Assembly (NCBI GenBank): GCA_023935145.1
Contig: CM043704.1
Span: forward strand, 93,545,373-93,609,372
Length of the DNA stretch: 64,000 bases
From: Bretschneidera sinensis
Taxonomy: Eukaryota; Streptophyta; Magnoliopsida; Brassicales; Akaniaceae
Direction of reading: 5' to 3'
Below the pieces are notes generated by a model. It did no database searches, had not been told where the DNA came from, and was given only the letters and a program-made list of their open reading frames with translations. Shown in pieces: positions 11,505-22,977 of the stretch (the stretch's first letter is position 1; each line of letters begins with the position of its first letter). A program made the translations under genes and the position numbers.

Positions 11505-11815
11505 TCAACATGACTCTCCGTACAACATGCCTATTAATAGGCCAGAGAAGTCATCAACAACATGATATGTCTCAAAATACCTCGAGGTTTCAACAGGGTA
11601 TCAACCACGAGACATACCCAACCAAACTCAAAACTGACACCATGTTTTAAGTTTTCACAACATGACTCTCCATATAACATGCGAAATAATAGGCTAGAGA
11701 AGTCATCAACAATATAGTATATCTCAAAATATCTCGAGATTTCAACAAGGTGTCAACCACGAGACATACCCAACCAAACTTAAAACTAACACCAAATTTT
11801 AAGTTTCCACAACAT
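11505..11815. repeat. Two-copy tandem repeat of about 150 bp in the old Copia element
   Basis: CAACATGACTCTCC recurs about 150 bp on. Shared blocks include AGAGAAGTCATCAACAA, ATCTCAAAATA-type and ACCACGAGACATACCCAACC. The equivalent in segment B is 40338-40650. Confidence 0.65.
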
Positions 11816-12104
11816 GACATGTCATATGTTGAAATGCATTCATACATACACAAAGATAAGATAACATGATATGAATGAAAATGTGTATGATGATCATCAA
11901 TCATAATATACAACCATCATACCCAAAAGATAACAGGTTTCAAAATTACATAAATCCAGTAACCAAAATATTAAAACATAAATAACTCCCACTAATCCAG
12001 TACATCAAAAGACTCTAAAACAGTCATATTATCAGCATGTTTCTTTTAAAACAATGGGTTTCAAACCTTTGGTTAGGGATTCTCTTTCAAGATCACTATT
12101 AAGA

Positions 12105-12440
12105 TATTGACTCAAACTCAATTTATCCCCTTTCATTATGTAAGCTCTCTAAGAAAGACTAAACATACCACGAGATCTATCCCTAAGGATCTCAAAATCA
12201 AGAACAAAAGGTGCTTCACAAAATCTTTCATATCAAACATATTGGACAACAACTATTTTGTCTCATGTAATAACCCAAGATCATTCATGGTAAGCAAAAT
12301 ATCATCCACATAAAGAACTAGGTAAACAAATTTACTCCCACTGGCCTTTAGGTATATGTATTGATCTATCTTATTCTACTCAAAACCAAAAGAAGTCATC
12401 ACCTCATCAAATTTTAGATACCACTAATACCAGTATACAC
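12105..12440 (-). pseudogene. Copia reverse transcriptase remnant (old element, segment A)
   Basis: Minus-strand translation gives the Copia RT core FVYLVLYVDDILLTMNDLGL, with the catalytic YVDD at about 12290-12310, preceded by KFDEVMTSFGFE and followed by MFDMKDF. Stops and a frameshift surround it. The upstream part of pol is absent: a gag-like YKKWKEDVKSVL lies only about 200 bp away near 12630, so integrase was deleted. The segment B copy is at about 40940-41270. Confidence 0.7.
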
Positions 12441-12984
12441 TATTTCTAAAAGATCAAAACTACGAGTTGAACCATTTTCTTGGTTTTGGTTAACTTTCTT
12501 TAATATAATCAACGCGTGTCTCTATATCTTCAAAATCAAGAGTGGATAAAATGTAATCCCTAACAAGCTTTTCAACTCTCTCTAGAAATGTGAATTAGGT
12601 GCTTATGCCATAAAACAGACTTTACATCCTCCTTCCATTTCTTATAATTCGAACTAGTCAAAATTCCAATGGTTGTTTGATTATTGTTCACAAAATGAGA
12701 TTGATTCAAGACAAGAATGCAACACAGTAGTAAAAAGGGCAATAACCAACATATTCCAAAATAGGAAATCTTAGAGTATTGTTATAATCTCCCTTTTGGG
12801 CAGAGAATACAACAAACACCTAGAAACTCTACACATGAAGCATATGAAGACAATGTTTCAGTTTTCGAAGGAACTGTCCCCTTTGGGCAGCCAAACCTTC
12901 TAAACCGACCCATCATCTTCCCACAATGTCATACAATTACCCTCTTTGGATAGGTAGCTGCATGATACAGTTGAAATCATCATG

Positions 12985-13545
12985 TAACATGTTTTAATGA
13001 AATCTCATGAGTATCAATGAGTGTGCCACTTTGGCAGCTAACACCCACATCAGCCTATGAAATTTCTCAAAAATGGGATAAATAGTAATCATCCCACAAC
13101 ATGTTTTGGTGGAATTTCACAAGTATCAATGACTGCACCACTTTGGCAGTTAACACCCACATCAACCTATGAAAATTTTCAAAACTAGGATAAACTGAAA
13201 TTATCTTGCAACATGATTTAGTGAAATCCCACGAATATCAATGAGTGTATCACTTTGACAGCTAATACCCACATCAACCTATGAAACTTTTTAAAACTGG
13301 GATAAACTGAAATCATCCCACATAATGTTTTAGTGAAATCTCACGAGTATCAATGAGTGTGCCACTTTGGCAGCTAACACCCATATCAACCCATGAAATT
13401 TCCAAAACCGAGATAAACAGTAATTACTATACAATATGTTTTGGTGAAATCTCATAAGTATCAATGAGTGTGCCACTTTGGTGGCTAACACCCATATTAA
13501 CCTATGAAATTTCTCAAAACCGGGATAAACAGTAATGCCCTTTAC
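12985..13545. repeat. Tandem array of about five 112-bp units
   Basis: The units start at about 12985, 13098, 13210, 13322 and 13433. Each contains TATCAATGAGTGTGCCACTT, GGCAGCTAACACCCA, and GGGATAAAC-type ends, with moderate divergence. The array lies in the 5' non-coding part of the old Copia element (minus orientation). A single degenerate unit lies at 14350-14470. The segment B equivalent is 49205-49770. Confidence 0.75.
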
Positions 13546-15461
13546 AACCATAGACGCATGCAAAAAAGACAAGCATGCATATGATCATACAACATGAGGT
13601 ACTCTAAACAATATGTATATTTTCTACATTTTTAAAAATTGAGAGTACAATAAATAAATAAAAAATTAATCTAGGAGATTACTTACTGTTAACAACATCT
13701 CAGCATATCAAAATAATTTACTGTAAAATAAAATTTTAGAATATATGCACAGATTTCGAGAAAAAAAATAATTAATCACATATGTTCATAAATAAATATT
13801 TATTGAACCCAAAATTTTAGAAAAATATGTAATTATTATAAAATAATAATTAATCTCAATGAGTACACAGAACACAAATTTTATAAAAAAAAATAAAACA
13901 TTAAGATCTTACTCATCTTTTACTCCATATATTAGCATATCACAACATTAAAATATATTTCACATGCTTAAAATTTAATTATTTCCGATAAGTACACAAA
14001 TTGAACAAATATTAATTTTCATATTTTCTATACATTCTCATGAAAGTATACTTGATTTTATTATTTGACCTAGTAAAAATTTCAATAGTAGCACTATATG
14101 AAACCAACACATGCAACAGATTCCTGACGCATCATTACGTACTCCCTTTTGGGCAAAGTATGCAACATACAAGTGGAATCTTTTATATGAAACCAATACA
14201 TTGACGTATCTCTGTTTTCGAAAAGTCTAACGCTTTTGGGAAGAAAGACAATCTAAACTGAAATAAATTTTATCGAATATTTCATGTCAACCTTTGAATT
14301 GAAACACACAATTACTCCATTTGGATAGGTGATTGAATGCAATAACCCAGATAAACGTCCTGTAACAAGAACATGAAATAACTCCATAAATGTCAGTGAA
14401 TAGACCACTTTAGCGGTAACCATCCATATCATCTGATGAAACTATTGTAAACTGAGACTGATAAAATATATTATCCAACATATATATATTAATCAATCAA
14501 TTAATTGTTGAATTGACTAGTGACAATAATTAATTAACTTAAAACAAAACATAGAACTAACTAAAAAAATTATACAGATAACAAATTTTATTTTTTCTTA
14601 ATCGTACAATTACTCAACTCTCGCCCACTACAAGAGAAGGGAAGTGCCCTCACAACCACCAACGCGCTCAAAGATGCAGGGCCGGGTAGCATTTATGAAT
14701 GCATTATTCTGAGCACATGCAAGCAACCATCAACTTGGTACTTCTTTTCTTGGATTATAGCCTAATCATTTAACTAGCTATTTTTAAGTTCTTTACGCAT
14801 TATAGTTAACAATTAATGTGGAGATATGATCAGTTCTTTACGCAACTATGAAAACCGTAAATAACAATTACCCACAATATCAGTAAAAAGGGGTTTGCAC
14901 CCTCACATACAAATATCCAGGATACTCATCCAAATCATACGTCAGCAATCAAAACTTACATTACATTAAATCTTTTTTAGATCATATGTTTTATAAATAA
15001 ATATAAATAATAATATAATACATAAAATTTAAAATGCAAATAATTGTATGATTAAATCATTACAGTAAAAACTTAAATTATTAAGTCTTTTTTTTTTTAC
15101 TCTCACAACAGTTTTCCTACGTAAATAGAAAAATTGAATACTTAAAAATACTGAGAGCCAAAGAAAAAATATAATATATTTATATACGAGAGTCCAAATA
15201 GATTATTCCATCTAGGATTCATATTAAACTAAAGTCTACAAAACTAAACAATATGATCATCAATTAACAACAACCGTAAACTCCGGTACATTTTCATTTA
15301 ATTAAATCCATCTTATAAAACCAAAAACACTTCAAAAATAAAAAATTTTGCAACAATAACATGTCTTACAAACAAAGTACTGGCACAAAAGAAAAACCCC
15401 ACCATGCATGTATGAATTGGACTAGTTAATGAACGAACACCACAATGAAATGAAAAATGAC

Positions 15462-16952
15462 TCATGAGTTTCTATTTGATTCTTCGCTTGAATGGCGATG
15501 CAAGCTCAATTCTTCAATCAGATCATTCAAATCATTATAAGATGAACCCCCCATTTCAACAGCTCTTCTTGCCATTTCCTTAAGTGCTTTGGTTCGGTTT
15601 CTCATTTCCTCTGCTCCATCTCCGACGATTATCTCTTTCAATGCCTTTTCAATTTTATTGCTGTTCACAAAATCTCCCACAAATCTAATCCATTTCGCCG
15701 CACCAACACTAATGCCAATCTTCAAAACTTGAGTCACCAACTTCTCATTGTAAAACTGCTCAGCTGAAATCGGCCAAGTAACCATCGGAACCCCAGCAGA
15801 GATGCCTTCCAGAGTTGAATTCCACCCACAATGAGTCACAAATCCACCCACAGCTTCATGATCAAGAATCAAAACTTGGGGTGCCCATCCTCTTATAATT
15901 AGTCCATTCGCTTCCATTCTCTCCTCAAATCCTTCAGGCAACCAATCTTCTTGCTCTTCTTCATTGTTGTTTTTGTCTTTTCTCACTACCCAAATGAATT
16001 TCTGCCCTGAAGCTTCAAGCCCAATTGCAATCTCCATCAATTGAGCAGAAGTAAAATTGGCCACACTTCCAAAACAGATATAAATTACTGAATTTGGGTC
16101 TTTTGAATCGAGCCATCTCAAACACTCATGTTCATCGATTGACGCTGTCTTTCCTCTCTCTGCTTTATCCTCAATGCCCCTGCTGCATAGAGAAACGGGT
16201 CCTACATGCCATGCATTTCTTCCCAAAAAATCGCTGAAATGATCAGCATAAGCGGGCTCCAGCTCATAGAAACTGTTAACAACAACACCATAGCTCTTTA
16301 TCTCTGATTCTTTGGAATCTTTCAGCAAACGGGTCATGCCTGTTTCTTCATCTGTCAACACGAACTCAGCCAATCTCTTTCTTGTCAAGTCGATTTCACC
16401 AGGAAGATTAGGCACTATAAATGGTTCGGAATCAGATGAAACTTTCTTGTGTGGCTGATACAGCCTAATACACTCGGCTGCGCATAGAGATAAGTAACCT
16501 GTGCCATGGAAAACCAATCTGGGGATACCAAATTTGGCTGCAGCATCAGTCGCCCATGGGAAGAACATATCAGCAACCAAGCAATCTGGTCTGGCTTCTT
16601 TCAAAAGCTGCTCAAGTGGTTCCTTGAGTAATCTTGTAGCCACGAAGAATTTGTTGGCCATTTCTGGTCCTCCATTATGTGAAGCGACTGAATCAAGATT
16701 CTCACATCCCTCTGGCAATCCTGAAGCCTCCACAGAAGGAAACTTGATGGTCTTGACATCGAATTGGATACCCAGATTTCTGGATCTTGCAATTGTTTTG
16801 GAGAAGAGAGGAACATTGAGAGGGGTAGTGATTATTGAAGTTTTGACACCTCTGCTTGCAAATAGCTTGGCCATGTCCACAGTTGGTATCATGTGACCAT
16901 GAGCCATGAATGGGAAGAAGAATATACTAAGCTGAGGATTTTCACTACCCAT
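15462..16952 (-). CDS. UDP-glycosyltransferase, UGT73 family, copy A
   Basis: A single open frame of 496 codons with no intron needed; the family is usually about 480-500 aa. I start at the ATG at 16952; a GTG two codons upstream is not a likely plant start. UGTs of this family move glucose from UDP-glucose to small acceptors such as phenolics in the cytosol. The N-terminal domain has AHGHMIP with catalytic His20 and the partner Asp128 (CLVAD). The C-terminal PSPG box runs from Trp356 to Gln399 (WAPQ, HCGWNS, EQ); the final Gln is typical of UDP-glucose users. The [15 protein letters not shown] and ECLRWLDS blocks are typical of UGT73. No signal peptide or membrane segment. The acceptor cannot be read from the sequence. 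About 94% identical to copy B (31 differences counted by eye). Confidence 0.93.
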   Translation of the reverse strand: MGSENPQLSIFFFPFMAHGHMIPTVDMAKLFASRGVKTSIITTPLNVPLFSKTIARSRNLGIQFDVKTIKFPSVEASGLPEGCENLDSVASHNGGPEMANKFFVATRLLKEPLEQLLKEARPDCLVADMFFPWATDAAAKFGIPRLVFHGTGYLSLCAAECIRLYQPHKKVSSDSEPFIVPNLPGEIDLTRKRLAEFVLTDEETGMTRLLKDSKESEIKSYGVVVNSFYELEPAYADHFSDFLGRNAWHVGPVSLCSRGIEDKAERGKTASIDEHECLRWLDSKDPNSVIYICFGSVANFTSAQLMEIAIGLEASGQKFIWVVRKDKNNNEEEQEDWLPEGFEERMEANGLIIRGWAPQVLILDHEAVGGFVTHCGWNSTLEGISAGVPMVTWPISAEQFYNEKLVTQVLKIGISVGAAKWIRFVGDFVNSNKIEKALKEIIVGDGAEEMRNRTKALKEMARRAVEMGGSSYNDLNDLIEELSLHRHSSEESNRNS

Positions 16953-17092
16953 TTTCACTCGGTAAGAGAATTTAGGCTGAGTACAAAGAAAAGATGAAGA
17001 CGTTTAATAAAAATTGATTTGAAGGAGATGAAGATTATAGACTAGTCTTTTCTTCTATGTTTGTATGACTATTTGTTGACATGAATGTTGAT

Positions 17093-17104
17093 AAATATAT
17101 ATAG
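17093..17104 (-). promoter_or_regulatory. Candidate TATA box of UGT copy A
   Basis: On the minus strand GCTATATATATTTATC lies about 145 bp upstream of the ATG, which would give a 5' UTR of about 110 nt. It is the best TATA match in the 250 bp upstream of the gene. It falls inside the 25 bp (17096-17120) that copy B lacks. Confidence 0.6.
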
Positions 17105-18299
17105 CGGCAGAGGCCCTAAACTACACACGTCTCGGCACTCGTCACCTCATTTGGCATCTAAAAGAGTGTATTAGGACACAGTTTCTCGACTTCTTTTTTA
17201 TTGATAATAACGTAAACTTCATTTTTGTCCTGTGCAGAGGTTTTATTAATTATAATCATAAAATGGAATTAAAAACAAATCATTATAAATTGCCTTAAAT
17301 ATGGAGTATATTTAGAAGAAAAAAAAAATTGGTCAAGAACTGTAAAATGCTTTCTAGTTGATAAGATTGCTGTAGGAAACAGAGTGATCCTTTAACTTTT
17401 GAACGGATCTGATTGTTACTTCCTCACTTCGAATATTAATATCCACATTTATATTTTATTTTATCAAATTTTGGAGTGTTGCATCTTAAATTGCATACTT
17501 TATCTTGATGGATTATCGATTGAAAGTTGAAACACGCCGGAAGCTTCGAGTTCGATTGAATTGTCAGTTGGACGTTATGTAATCACGTACGTCATGGCAC
17601 TGAAAAAGGAACTTCACCCACATGGCGCATGGACAATTCTTTTAAAATTGTCAGTTGGATATGTTTTAGTGGAGTTGTTGTTTACTCAAATTTATCAGCT
17701 GCTTTTTCAATTGAATTGTCAACATCGATAATCCCAAACTGGTGAGTGGTAAGTAAACTTCATTTACAAAGGACAAAAACAAGACTTTAGTACGTTACTC
17801 TTTATCTGCATTTACAAAGGATAAATTCTAAGCATGTTTTTTTATTTTTTTATGAACAGTTACATCCCATCCACCCAAAAAAATTCCCAATTAAGGATGG
17901 AATGTAACTGTTCCGGCTGTCCCGTTATCCGCACCTTCATAGCTTGTAAAAATATAATATATATTTCCTTCATCAAATCGAGTGATTACTGTAAAAATAT
18001 ATAATATATTTGTTTATCAATTAAATTGAATAGTTACGGTTGATGCAAGTTTTATATTGAATTTTGTGAGATAATCAATCACTTTTATTTTAATTATTTT
18101 TAAAATGTAAATATGTGCATATTACCATAAAAAAATATTTTGTGATGCCTTTTAACAATACAAAAATTATTTTTAATATGTGTCAAAAATCAACTAGACA
18201 TCAGAAAAATCAGCTCAATTGCCTTGTTTGAAGTGATTTTTTAAACGTGGGTGATCGGTTGGTTGTGAAAGTAAAAATTTATTTTTAATACCGGATGTT

Positions 18300-18985
18300 G
18301 AGTGGTAGCCAAAGCAATTTCTAATCCAACTTGGACCTCTACCTGCTCCACCCAACTTTATAAATTATCAATTTTATCTTTGGTATGTATCATATTTACA
18401 AAAAATACATATTCTTACATAAGCTTTTTTTCCTATATTTTTAGGTTAGAGATACAAAAACACAGTTTTTCCTACTCTCTTTTTTTTAACTGTTGTTGGT
18501 TTTATTAAGAATGATTTGTGGGTTGAAGTAACTAATTTTATTTTAAGTATTCGATAAATAACATTTAATTTTTTTAATAAAAAACTAAGTGGAAGGTGGA
18601 TGGCCTTTTCCCCCATTGGATGGGATTTGACCAAAAAAATTCATCCGGTCACAGGTGGAAGTGAAATTGGATGGTGAATTCTTCCACTGTATGTATCATA
18701 TTTAAAAACTATGATACATATAATGTCTTCTACCCGTCCCACATATCCTTATAAAATATCTATTTTATCTTTGATATGTAACATATTTACAAAAATACAT
18801 GTCTTTATATAAGTTTTTTCTCTACATTTTTAGTTTAGAAATACAAAAACAAATAATACTTTCACATGTGAAAGGTGGATGGTCCTTTCACCCGCATTAT
18901 TCAGTCATCGGATGGTAGTGAAAGTGGATGGTAAATTCTACCATTATGGGTGAAAGCGGATAGAAGTACTTTCACATATGATCTA
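18300..18985. repeat. Diverged local tandem duplication with a hairpin at the junction
   Basis: About 18345-18480 (TATCAATTTTATCTTTGGTATGTA-type, TAGGTTAGAGATACAAAAAC) matches 18750-18855. About 18590-18690 (GGAAGGTGGATGGCC..., GGATGGTGAATTCTTCC) matches 18870-18955. A perfect 10-bp stem ATGTATCATA/TATGATACAT with a 9-nt loop lies at 18691-18719, between the two units. Confidence 0.6.
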
Positions 18986-19108
18986 ACCCACTAACATCCT
19001 TAAAGTTACCTCTTAACATTTTATGCTGATGGAGGTGATAATTTGTGAACATACTACTTATTATATAAAATCTATGTCATGAAGTCATAATTCTTGTGCT
19101 CATCAAAG

Positions 19109-19190
19109 TTTTTTTTTTTTTTTTTTTTTAAGACTTGAACCTTTGACCTTGTAATTAACATCCACACGCTCTAACTGAGCTACTCTAGCA
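19109..19190 (-). repeat. tRNA-like sequence with an adjoining poly(A) tract
   Basis: On the minus strand: GAGTAGCTCAGTTAGAGCG (A-box), then AAAGGTTCAAGTCTT (B-box-like), then about 21 A. A tRNA head running straight into poly(A) suggests a very short SINE or a retroposed tRNA-like RNA. The segment B copy at 62565-62650 has an A-box disrupted by extra bases and a shorter A run. Confidence 0.45.
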
Positions 19191-20699
19191 TTTGTTGTTG
19201 CAATCTCTTGAAATACCATAATAATTTTTTTTTTCTTTTTTTCGCCACATAATCGTTGAATAAAATTTTTTTGGGATTTTTAAATAAACTAGACACGAGA
19301 ATATTTTGTTTGAAAAAATATAAATATATTTTGCTATAGTGAAAAAAAGTTTCAAGATAAAGATATAACTTTCAAATTTATATTCTTTATATTTGTTTTT
19401 GACCTTTATAGATATCTCTTTACCTATCTTAAACTATTGTATCATATTATTCTCGTTGACACCTATTGCAATGCGCACCTACTGACGTGATCGGAGTCAA
19501 GATCTGTCGTTCTAATTCTAACATTTTTTTTTGAAGATAACAATATTCAAAACCTATTTAGTTCTAATTAAAGTATTGCCTATTTAGTTTTCATTTTTTT
19601 TCTTTTGCTAATATCTAAAAATAAAAATTAGTTAAGTTTAAGATATTTAAAATTTATTAATATAATTTGAAACATGTTTTTTCTTAAATAATATTTTAGA
19701 TTACTTTATTTAAGTTTAATATTTAAAATTTATATGACCAAAGTTTTTATTAGAGTTTTAAGAGATAATTACAAAAATTGCAGTTAGAGATACTAACAAA
19801 ATTTGTTGCAAAAATTTCAACTCGTACCTAAATTTGATCAATTAAACGATTGATTCTAAAAAACACGACAAAATATACGAAAACAAATAATACATATCCA
19901 ACTTCCATTAACATTGATTCACTGGGAAATAAATACAAAAAAGAAAAAAAAATAGCATAGCTCTTGCGGATGATAAACTTGATCAGTGCTCATCTAAAAG
20001 AGTATGTTGAGATAAAAAACAATTCATCCAGCCATTAACATAACCTAAAAAGTGTGTACAACAATTGTTTCATTTCCACAACATCGCAAATTGATAACAA
20101 CATTTACACACAATGAATAAAAAAAATAAAAGGTATGTAATATAAATTGTAAGTAAAATCCAACTAAATTATTAAGAAATATGATGATTGAAAAAAAAAC
20201 GATTTACACAAAAATTAAGCAACTACAAATTTAACAGAGAGAGAAAAAGGAACACAGAGATTTATAGTGCTTTGATTATGAGCTTACGTTCACTTCTTCA
20301 ATAGGTCTTCCTCTCAGTCTATTGAGTTCCACTAATCTCAACGATTACACTAGATTTGGATTTCGGAGTACCAAGAATACATTTACACCTTGGCTTGAGA
20401 TTTGATACATGCGTACTCAACTTTCCTTTTCTTCTTAATTTTTTCTGTTAAAATCTTCATGAGGTGCAAAGGTATATCTGGTGAAGTTTCATCATGTCCA
20501 ATTTCAAAGACTGGATTGAGATTTGAGACTTGCATTTTTATTAATTCAATTGAATCAGCTTTATAAATTAAATGTCTGTCAGTAGTTATTATAACCATAA
20601 ATCTAATTCTCATAATTTATGCTTAATCAGCTTAAAATGGTTAATTGAATCTGAAATGTTTGTTCAAGTGTTGAATAAATCTCTTAAGAAATATTCATA

Positions 20700-20970
20700 A
20701 TTGAGCAGCAGTGAAGTTAACCACACTTGCAAAACGACAGAATTGGGTTCCTTAGATTTGAGCCATTTAAAGCACTCAGTTCATCAATGGATGCTTTCTT
20801 TCCCCTATCTTCAGTTTCTTTGTTACATAAGAACATTGGGCCTATACGCCAAGACTAACTTCCAAAATTTTCCTGTGATGATCAGCCAAACCAGGTTCAA
20901 GCTCATAATAGCTACTAATAACATCAACCCCATAGCTCCTTACAGTACTATTATTTTGCGGTGCAAACCT
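20700..20970 (-). pseudogene. UGT73-like glucosyltransferase relic 2
   Basis: Homologous to the relic at 10105-10400: minus-strand segments for the ELEPGLADHH-like region, WRIGPMFLC, KKASI and CFKWLKS can be followed across frameshifts. No PSPG box. It sits about 340 bp from the truncated copy C, without the old Copia element between them, so it shows what the relic-UGT interval looked like before that insertion. Confidence 0.65.
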
Positions 20971-21310
20971 AAAGCAAGACAGAATAATTAAAGAAAAGCA
21001 GCTTGTTTTTAGAAGGGAAGCCTACCATTCAACAAGATAAAGTTTCAAGCTTAAACATTTAACCAGAGCATTCAGCCGGAGTAAAGTGAAATCAGCTTTT
21101 TCAACTAGATTTTTAGTTGTACTACTACTGCAAAATAGTAGTAATTGGTTTTTATCCTCTCTGCATTTTCCCTCTGAATCATTCAATCATCAGAGTCCCC
21201 TTTTATTCTCTTAAATAGGCATTGAAAATAAGTCTATTTGAATGCCAAAATGACAAGCTCATTTATGTTATAACATGTCTTACAAACACCACAATGAAAT
21301 GAAAAATACC

Positions 21311-21975
21311 TCATGAGTTTCTATTTGATTCTTTGCTTGAATGGCGATGCAAGCTCAATTCTTCAATCAGAGCATTCAAATCATTATAAGATGAACCCCT
21401 CATTTCAACAGCTCTTCTTGCCATTTCCTTAAGTGCTTTGGTTCTGTTTCTCATTTCCTCTGCTCCATCTCCGACGATTATCTCTTTCACTGCCTTTTCA
21501 ATTTTATTGCTGTTCACAAAATCTCTCACATATCTAACCCATTTCTCCGCACCAACACTAATCTCAATCTTCAAAACTTGGCGTGCCCATCCTCTTATAA
21601 TTAGTCCTTTCCCTTCCATTCTCTCCTCAAATCCTTTAGGCAACCAATCTTCTTGCTCTTCTTCATTGTTGTTCTTGTCTTTCCTCACTACCCAAATGAA
21701 TTTCTGCCCTGAAGCTTCAAGCCCAATTACAATCTCCATCAATTGAGCAGAAGTGAAATTGGCCACACTTCCGAAACAGATATAAATTACTGATTTTGGG
21801 TCGTTTGAATCAAGCCATCTCAAGCACTCATGTTCATCGATTGATGCTGTCTTTCCTCTCTCTGCTTTATCTTCAATGCCACTGTTGCATAGAGAAACGG
21901 GTCCTACATGCCATGCCTTTCTTCCCAAAAAAATCCCTGAAATGATCAGCATAAGCGGGTTCCAGTTCATAGAAA
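21311..21975 (-). pseudogene. Truncated UGT73 copy C with PSPG box deleted
   Basis: The C-terminal half of a gene close to copies A and B ([22 protein letters not shown], and the same C-terminus [15 protein letters not shown]). Homology starts only at the codons for SFYELEP (about 21975); the whole N-terminal domain with the catalytic His is missing, and one extra A near 21930 shifts the frame. An in-frame 147-bp (49-codon) deletion removes most of the PSPG box, joining WARQV directly to LKIEISVG. It cannot bind UDP-sugar in the normal way. The deletion ends coincide with a 10-bp direct repeat (TCAAAACTTG on the plus strand) still present twice in copy A. Confidence 0.9.
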
Positions 21976-22044
21976 TTTAATATGTGGAAATTGAGTAACG
22001 ATGCTTATCACAAACATAAGATCTAATTAAAAATATTCAAACTT

Positions 22045-22270
22045 TATAACCAAAATAAAATCGTTTATATACGTCAGGGACTAATTATAAGACAGGGAGA
22101 GATCACAGAGGAGACAGAAAAAAAAACGAATCGCGAGGGTGGTCGGATGTAATGGATGGAGGGTGGGGATTGACTTTGAGGATTGATTTGAGGGAAAGAA
22201 GATGACGGATGAACAACCGATTACGTAAGGATGATTAATACGGCGTCGTTTTCTGCTCTTTATGGGAGTG
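22045..22270 (-). promoter_or_regulatory. Promoter-like DNA upstream of truncated UGT copy C
   Basis: On the minus strand the order is AAAACGACGCCGTATT, a CT-rich stretch (CATCTTCTTTCCCTCAAATC), more pyrimidine-rich sequence, then GACGTATATAAACG about 80 bp before the UGT homology begins. It is more GC-rich than its surroundings and unlike the upstream region of copies A and B. It may be the promoter or leader of an unrelated gene joined to the UGT fragment. No coding exon seen. Confidence 0.3.
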
Positions 22271-22977
22271 ACAAATTGTGGACAGACTGGAAAATTTAAA
22301 TATTTGATTTATATATTAAAATAAGAGTTTAAAAGATATTTTAAAAAATGAAAACCAAATAAGAGTTATTGCTTTAGTAATAGTATAAATGAAATTGTAA
22401 TAAAAGCAACTCTAATTTACAATAGATATTGATGTGTTCCAAGTAATTGTAGGATTAATTAGTTTGCTTTTAGATTAATTAGTTTGCTTTTAGATCAAAG
22501 AAGAAGACTTGAACCTACAAAGTGTCAAGAGTCTGCAAATATGGGTAATAGAATTTAAAAGTCATAATCAAACAGGTTGAAGGGGCACTTCTCACTCTTT
22601 GTGGGCAAGAGTTCTAGTTCCTGTAAGGTTAAAAGATCTCTTAATTGTATGTTTTTGTATAGCATGATGCAATGTTTGCAAAAGCAATATATATATGATG
22701 ACATCGAGTGTAAGAATAACTACGTCTTATATCATTCTGATTTATTTGTTTTTTCAGCATTATCAGTATAATTTAATTTTTATTTATTCATATAAATCAT
22801 GTACATCAAATTTTTAGATCTAAAAAATAAATAATTTAATTTAATTATTGTCTTGTAAAATATAAATTATACAATAAATTACATAGTGGTTTACATTTTT
22901 CATTAATATAATTTGTCTAAATATTGAAAAAAATTGTGCTTTTTTATAAAAATATTGAAAATAAATAAATAAAATTA
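22271..22977. other. Gene-free AT-rich DNA between segment A and the tandem units
   Basis: No coding sequence supported; a short open stretch at 22577-22771 has no recognisable content. Ends in A/T-rich sequence at the junction with the first 7.7-kb unit. Confidence 0.5.

Larger units (their letters stand above)
10681..15355 (-). mobile_element. Old degenerate Copia LTR retrotransposon, copy in segment A
   Basis: LTR-like repeats of unequal length flank the element: 10681-11173 and 14987-15355 (shared GATAAATAAATATAAATAAT-type start, AGAAAAACTGAATACTTA-type middle, and a CAAYA end). A 5-bp target duplication ATAAC lies on both sides (10676-10680 and 15356-15360). Copy C of the UGT cluster has the empty site with a single ATAAC near 21270. 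A polypurine tract (CCTAAGTGGGAGAA on the minus strand) abuts the 10.7-11.2 kb LTR. Internally only an RT remnant and tandem repeats are left. The element ends 101 bp past the stop codon of UGT copy A. Confidence 0.8.
17121..20380. other. Intergenic DNA between UGT copy A and the next relic
   Basis: No gene supported. It holds the distal upstream region of UGT copy A. About 230 bp (17237-17464) are absent from segment B. It also contains a diverged local duplication (18300-18985) and a tRNA-like stretch. The rest is AT-rich. The part from 18976 on matches 62409-64000. Confidence 0.6.

Noticed and set aside
16501..16896. 131-codon plus-strand frame inside UGT copy A (also 52947-53258 in copy B)
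   Set aside because: Antisense shadow of the UGT N-terminal domain, no start context or family match.
22577..22771. Open stretch of 64 codons
   Set aside because: AT-rich, low-information composition and no recognisable domain or splice context.
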